This document shows positions 55,901-56,207 of a stretch of DNA of 56,207 bases, piece after piece. This stretch comes from Burkholderiales bacterium (GTDB lineage Bacteria; Pseudomonadota; Gammaproteobacteria; Burkholderiales; Burkholderiaceae_C). The stretch covers positions 1 to 56,207 of the forward strand of contig CANFIH010000007.1 of the NCBI GenBank assembly GCA_947446855.1, read 5' to 3'. Each line of letters opens with the position of its first letter. Position 1 is the stretch's first letter. Below the pieces are notes generated by a model, which ran no database searches, was not told the origin of the DNA, and saw only the letters and a list, made by a program, of their open reading frames with translations. Position numbers and translations under genes: made by a program.

Positions 55901-56207
55901 TGGGCAAGTTCGGCATCACCGACAGCGCGCATCCGCTGACCGGCGATTGCTCACAATGCCATGGCAGTACCACCGCGTTCACCGGGGTGGACAAGCCGGC
56001 AGGCCATATGCCCACGACGACGCCGACCTGCATCACCTGCCACTCACCAACCGACTATTCCGTGGCCGGTTTGGGGACTTTGACTGCGCTGCATACCGGC
56101 ATCACCTACCAAACCACAATCAAGGCAGCCACGGCTGCCACCATGGCGGCCAAGCTGTGTTCCAAATGCCATACGGTGGGAACCGGTGGTACCAGCGGAA
56201 CGGCACC
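46936..56207 (+). CDS. Giant multiheme c-type cytochrome, at least 3,090 residues and 81 hemes (partial at 3' end)
   Basis: The frame opens at ATG 46936, preceded by GAGGGAG and 40 bases after the 24-heme gene, and is still open at the window end. Codon register was checked at points from 47134 to 56158. A signal peptide (about residues 1-42: LWALLAFVLLQLGSTQLAQA) is followed by an F-D-H-x-G and Y-x-L-x3-H stretch like the units of the preceding cytochrome. Then come 81 CXXCH motifs and one CXXCQ, about one per 38 residues. From 48232 they form repeats of about 337 residues. Between hemes the sequence is rich in Ser, Thr, Gly and Ala with recurrent H-I-P, D-I-H-A-N, C-H-V-G and P-N-I-V-V-M-P motifs; the His of these are candidate distal ligands. 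It is low in charge, unlike its neighbour, fitting a surface or extracellular conductor. The C-terminus, and any anchor, is outside the window. Confidence 0.95.
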   Translation, partial: MAKLINLLAHLRGRIVRQSFKGLWALLAFVLLQLGSTQLAQAQLPGADFDHAGTGYVLNAQHQNVRCETCHTKGVFKGTPKDCVSCHGWNNPRATFSVMPTSHIPTGNASCESCHQANMAQFADATRTFNHTAVVSLTCVNCHSSQHPHPNVRTNPVDATHQAPVAKNQACDQCHTTIEFAGPKVPTNHIPTAAVACTNCHVNANYSAMPTITAIHANAQSSSNNCQQCHSAAGVSAYAMATMVPPLVGPISGHVAMNGQSCETCHVGGGSSLQLPVVDGAKFSGSSFNHQGITGGCASCHAANAVAGFGINNIIQMPSMSGFGPTAHIPTTAACEACHRSAPSGLMPSNAINTVPGSGFMSPPPTKADIHANVTASCSSCHGSDMSWLGVDQYPRTSSFTTIDANYIGFQSRPNTGGGYSIQDPLHPASGECSTCHSLATGFRAPTLPGNHIPVSVAAASSCGLCHKSGDFTTMPAITDIHANVKSGLSCADCHSTVNAAKYPMSPALVAPPVGHIAQGGLGCDSCHMGSNSSMQPGAVVNGANFANSAYVHSGATTGCASCHGSGAATIFGVVPKNIDNLSPVHMPVTGVSTCETCHSTSGLTTQIPLTGATAGTASFAGAQFTHSGITATCASCHGQNIASGSFAGNPNIVVMPQSSATGPNSHIPTTAGCETCHTVIPSGLIAANASAGTGFKTSLPTKANIHANTTTGCSACHESGTWIGVDQYARTATSPYAGGTYFGFQVRPTLNGGLNAIQDPTPHPATGECSNCHVSYLGGFAAPGLPGGHIPVKSGCAACHKDPSYSVMPAIADIHANTTLTVCGSCHTNTTTYPMTPPIVVPSAGHIDQGSLDCQACHVGPNSSLNLPVANGASFAKSAYVHSSATTGCNTCHGTGTGAASLSVAPKNISNLSPRHLPITGGSACESCHKASPGTDQVPLTGALGGAPSFAGAIFNHSYTTASCASCHGQGISGASFAGSPNIVVMPSSAAPGLTSHIPSNASCEACHGSAYPSGEYVVTGTRASPSGFLALKPSPADIHANTSTACSTCHENGTWIGMTAYPRTSADYVRGVSGAYTGFQVRPTASGGLNSVKDTTPHPAAGECSNCHASYAGGFVGAVQPNGHIPTTTGACEACHKDPSYSAMPSLTDIHANVNVTVCAACHANNSPYTMTPAIKVPPPRHIAMGGLDCKDCHVGANSSMLSATVINGANFANSAYVHSSSATSCADCHGAGASTANLYGVTPKNIASLTPGHLSVTVAPACEACHAAPGSTQVPLTGAMGGTPTFAGATFNHNATNASCATCQGQGVSGANCAGNPNILVMPQSGVPSLSSHIPTAASCDACHGGAPTGVFDLGATKSIGASDFQLPIRRPSKDTLHNNVSVSCSSCHEAGMSWLGVDLYSRTTIFPSLSYVGFQTRPNLSGAAYSLADSAHPVAGECSSCHNVAGGFGAPGKPSGHIPITTAADANCSLCHKSPDYSVMPGTADIHKYASLTVCAQCHTAAAAVNYPMTPAIVVPPAGHIDQGTAGCEVCHVGSGSSMAATPVPDGAHFSGSLFNHVGINTTCASCHGSGVSASGFYGMVPKALSNLSPSHMPASDACETCHVNSKPTGLVPSAGMKTFAGAQFSHAGITTGCDTCHGPSIVPGSFAGKPNIVVMPATSPFGATAHIPSSTTCESCHLGSTPTGLVAGSASKLTGPGTGFQSPAPTSSMTHANVTGGCASCHGDGQSWIGVGLYPSVPAGYVAHASYTGFQTRPGVGGLYAVNDPTHPGAGIDCSQCHSSFASFGPPTMPAGHIPVAPTAQCGNCHTSNFVDAPTVTNIHAFAQSTTANCVQCHSVASAAQFTVRTPIVTPDGNHIPMGSLSCESCHMGAQSSIRGAAVKTGDKFAGSLFNHSGIATGCNACHGVTVDATTFPGIPNIKAISYDIAPVHMRVPSAIGCEVCHTNSVPVGQVPAAGMKTFAGASFTHSGITTDCAKCHGPGITPASFLGSPNIVVMPATVSGGHIPSSTVCESCHLGSTPSALIAGSATKTTGPGTGFKVALPASSTIHANSDTTSCNVCHESGKDWISVNVYTRGPSNTPSPGVLFTGFQTRPVAGGGTYSVTDSTHVGVGVGDCSNCHTGYTGFGPPTAPANHIPYVTGTSCGSCHTVADFAVMPTYANIHKYAQSATTNCVQCHSTANADIYNQLAGMGGKLVKPATNHIAMGSLSCESCHVDSLTGLTSSNTSFAGGKYSHSGVTTGCNACHVSGTGPFQGTLSIVVMPPTTGPAASTQHLPTSTTCETCHLGSTPSTLLSAVATNTAATSSFATPVPTAAMNHTGVSASCNTCHEAGGSSTSDVWMNMAAYPITTAAPYKGFQTRPSTAGTFRVADAAHPAAGDCSACHSSFTDFSSTAKPANHIPTASTATCQNCHTTSDYSLMPSLTNIHLYAPSTTNNCVQCHSATNADTYNQLAGMAGKLIKPPATHVPMGALGCESCHVGSGGVASSINVALPVRNGANFANSAYSHSGVTSGCANCHGDGVTALSFAGQTPKPIPAGHVPNAGGVDCVACHTTVPGVLIAYTGAVAGSVNTFETTKYSHSGITASCQTCHAGGTSYVGITNMVVLSAFSTHIPTTTKPDCVSCHLGSTPTALTTWIKGAVSKVAPNTGFKLPIPTGAMIHTNVTSGCVSCHEAGMSWLEVDTSFYTRTPTVKTVGANYLGFNTRPFLNGTGYSINDGNHPTGTTDCSNCHGSTSSFSVSAVPANHIPYSATATCANCHTQIDLVGGTADFSKVPTVANIHAYAPSTTVNCAQCHSAANAAKYNAGGVVIKSPDSIAKHVPYGTVACEVCHVGLSPVIDTSKFAGGKYSHTGVTTGCATCHGNGLLATNFTGISNLVAIPATAAMGATAHIPYTAACEACHAGSTPSALLAVTGTPAAVSGFRLPAPTGTMIHTGISSGCNACHDSNYVWKGVDLYPINPSTVTANGSYKGFQTRPLAAPTTTALGKFGITDSAHPLTGDCSQCHGSTTAFTGVDKPAGHMPTTTPTCITCHSPTDYSVAGLGTLTALHTGITYQTTIKAATAATMAAKLCSKCHTVGTGGTSGTA
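48232..55947 (+). repeat. Tandem nine-heme repeats within the giant cytochrome gene
   Basis: Blocks measured from one C-S-x-C-H heme to the next begin at 48232, 49243, 50251, 51259, 52270, 53293, 54085 and 55126, with the next at 55948. Lengths are 337, 336, 336, 337, 341, 264, 347 and 274 codons. Full blocks hold nine heme sites; the 264 and 274 codon blocks hold seven and lack the same two-heme segment (hemes six and seven of the block). Each block has a GFQxRP segment just before the next boundary and H-P-x-x-G-[ED]-C-S at the boundary. Hemes 1-11 (47134-48080) form a divergent lead-in. Confidence 0.88.

Overview
The window looks like a chromosomal segment of a betaproteobacterium of the order Burkholderiales, most likely family Comamonadaceae and Rhodoferax-like. 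The basis is gene content: a metX-metW pair, an lptD-surA-rsmA run with a divergent AmgK-like kinase, GTP-type PEP carboxykinase, glnK-amtB, glcE-glcF and a large multiheme cytochrome locus. The species call is inference from protein style and synteny; no rRNA or tRNA gene was seen.

Layout. 1-6 kb: a partial gene end, a short-chain dehydrogenase, a glycine-rich RRM protein, then an ECF sigma factor with a zinc-finger anti-sigma protein facing a three-gene bufferin-type peptide operon (DUF2282 precursor, DUF692 MNIO enzyme, DUF2063 partner), and an ammonium transporter with a probable sigma-54 promoter. 6-16.7 kb: methionine genes metX-metW behind a terminated leader, an M20 peptidase, an alpha/beta hydrolase, rsmE, an AmgK-like kinase, and the envelope run lptD-surA-rsmA. 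16.7-26 kb: a PhnD-like binding protein paired with a large hybrid histidine kinase; a secreted barnase-type RNase with barstar; malic enzyme maeB; and a rubrerythrin-rubredoxin-rubredoxin reductase cluster whose reductase is broken by two internal deletions. 26-37 kb: prolyl aminopeptidase, a phosphoesterase under a LysR regulator, pckG, a periplasmic glutathione peroxidase, small unknown proteins, recQ, a cyclic-nucleotide-binding protein and comM. 37-44 kb: glnK-amtB behind NtrC/sigma-54 signals, aldose epimerase plus SMP-30 lactonase, and glcE-glcF without glcD.

44-56.2 kb is the striking part. A sigma-70-like promoter precedes three co-oriented genes. The first encodes a five-helix, histidine-rich cytochrome-b-like membrane protein. 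The second encodes a 24-heme c-type cytochrome built of eight triheme units. The third is an open reading frame that leaves the window after more than 3,090 codons with no stop. It carries a signal peptide and 81 CXXCH motifs (by hand count) plus one CXXCQ, arranged as tandem ~337-residue nine-heme blocks, two of which have lost the same heme pair. Together they suggest a route from the membrane quinone pool through periplasmic heme wires to the cell surface or beyond. The heme counts and repeat lengths are read from the sequence; the electron-transfer role is inference.

No IS elements, CRISPR arrays, prophage genes or RNA genes were recognised. The only gene-free stretch of about 300 bases (5846-6148) holds the sigma-54 promoter of the first amt gene and the terminated leader before metX.
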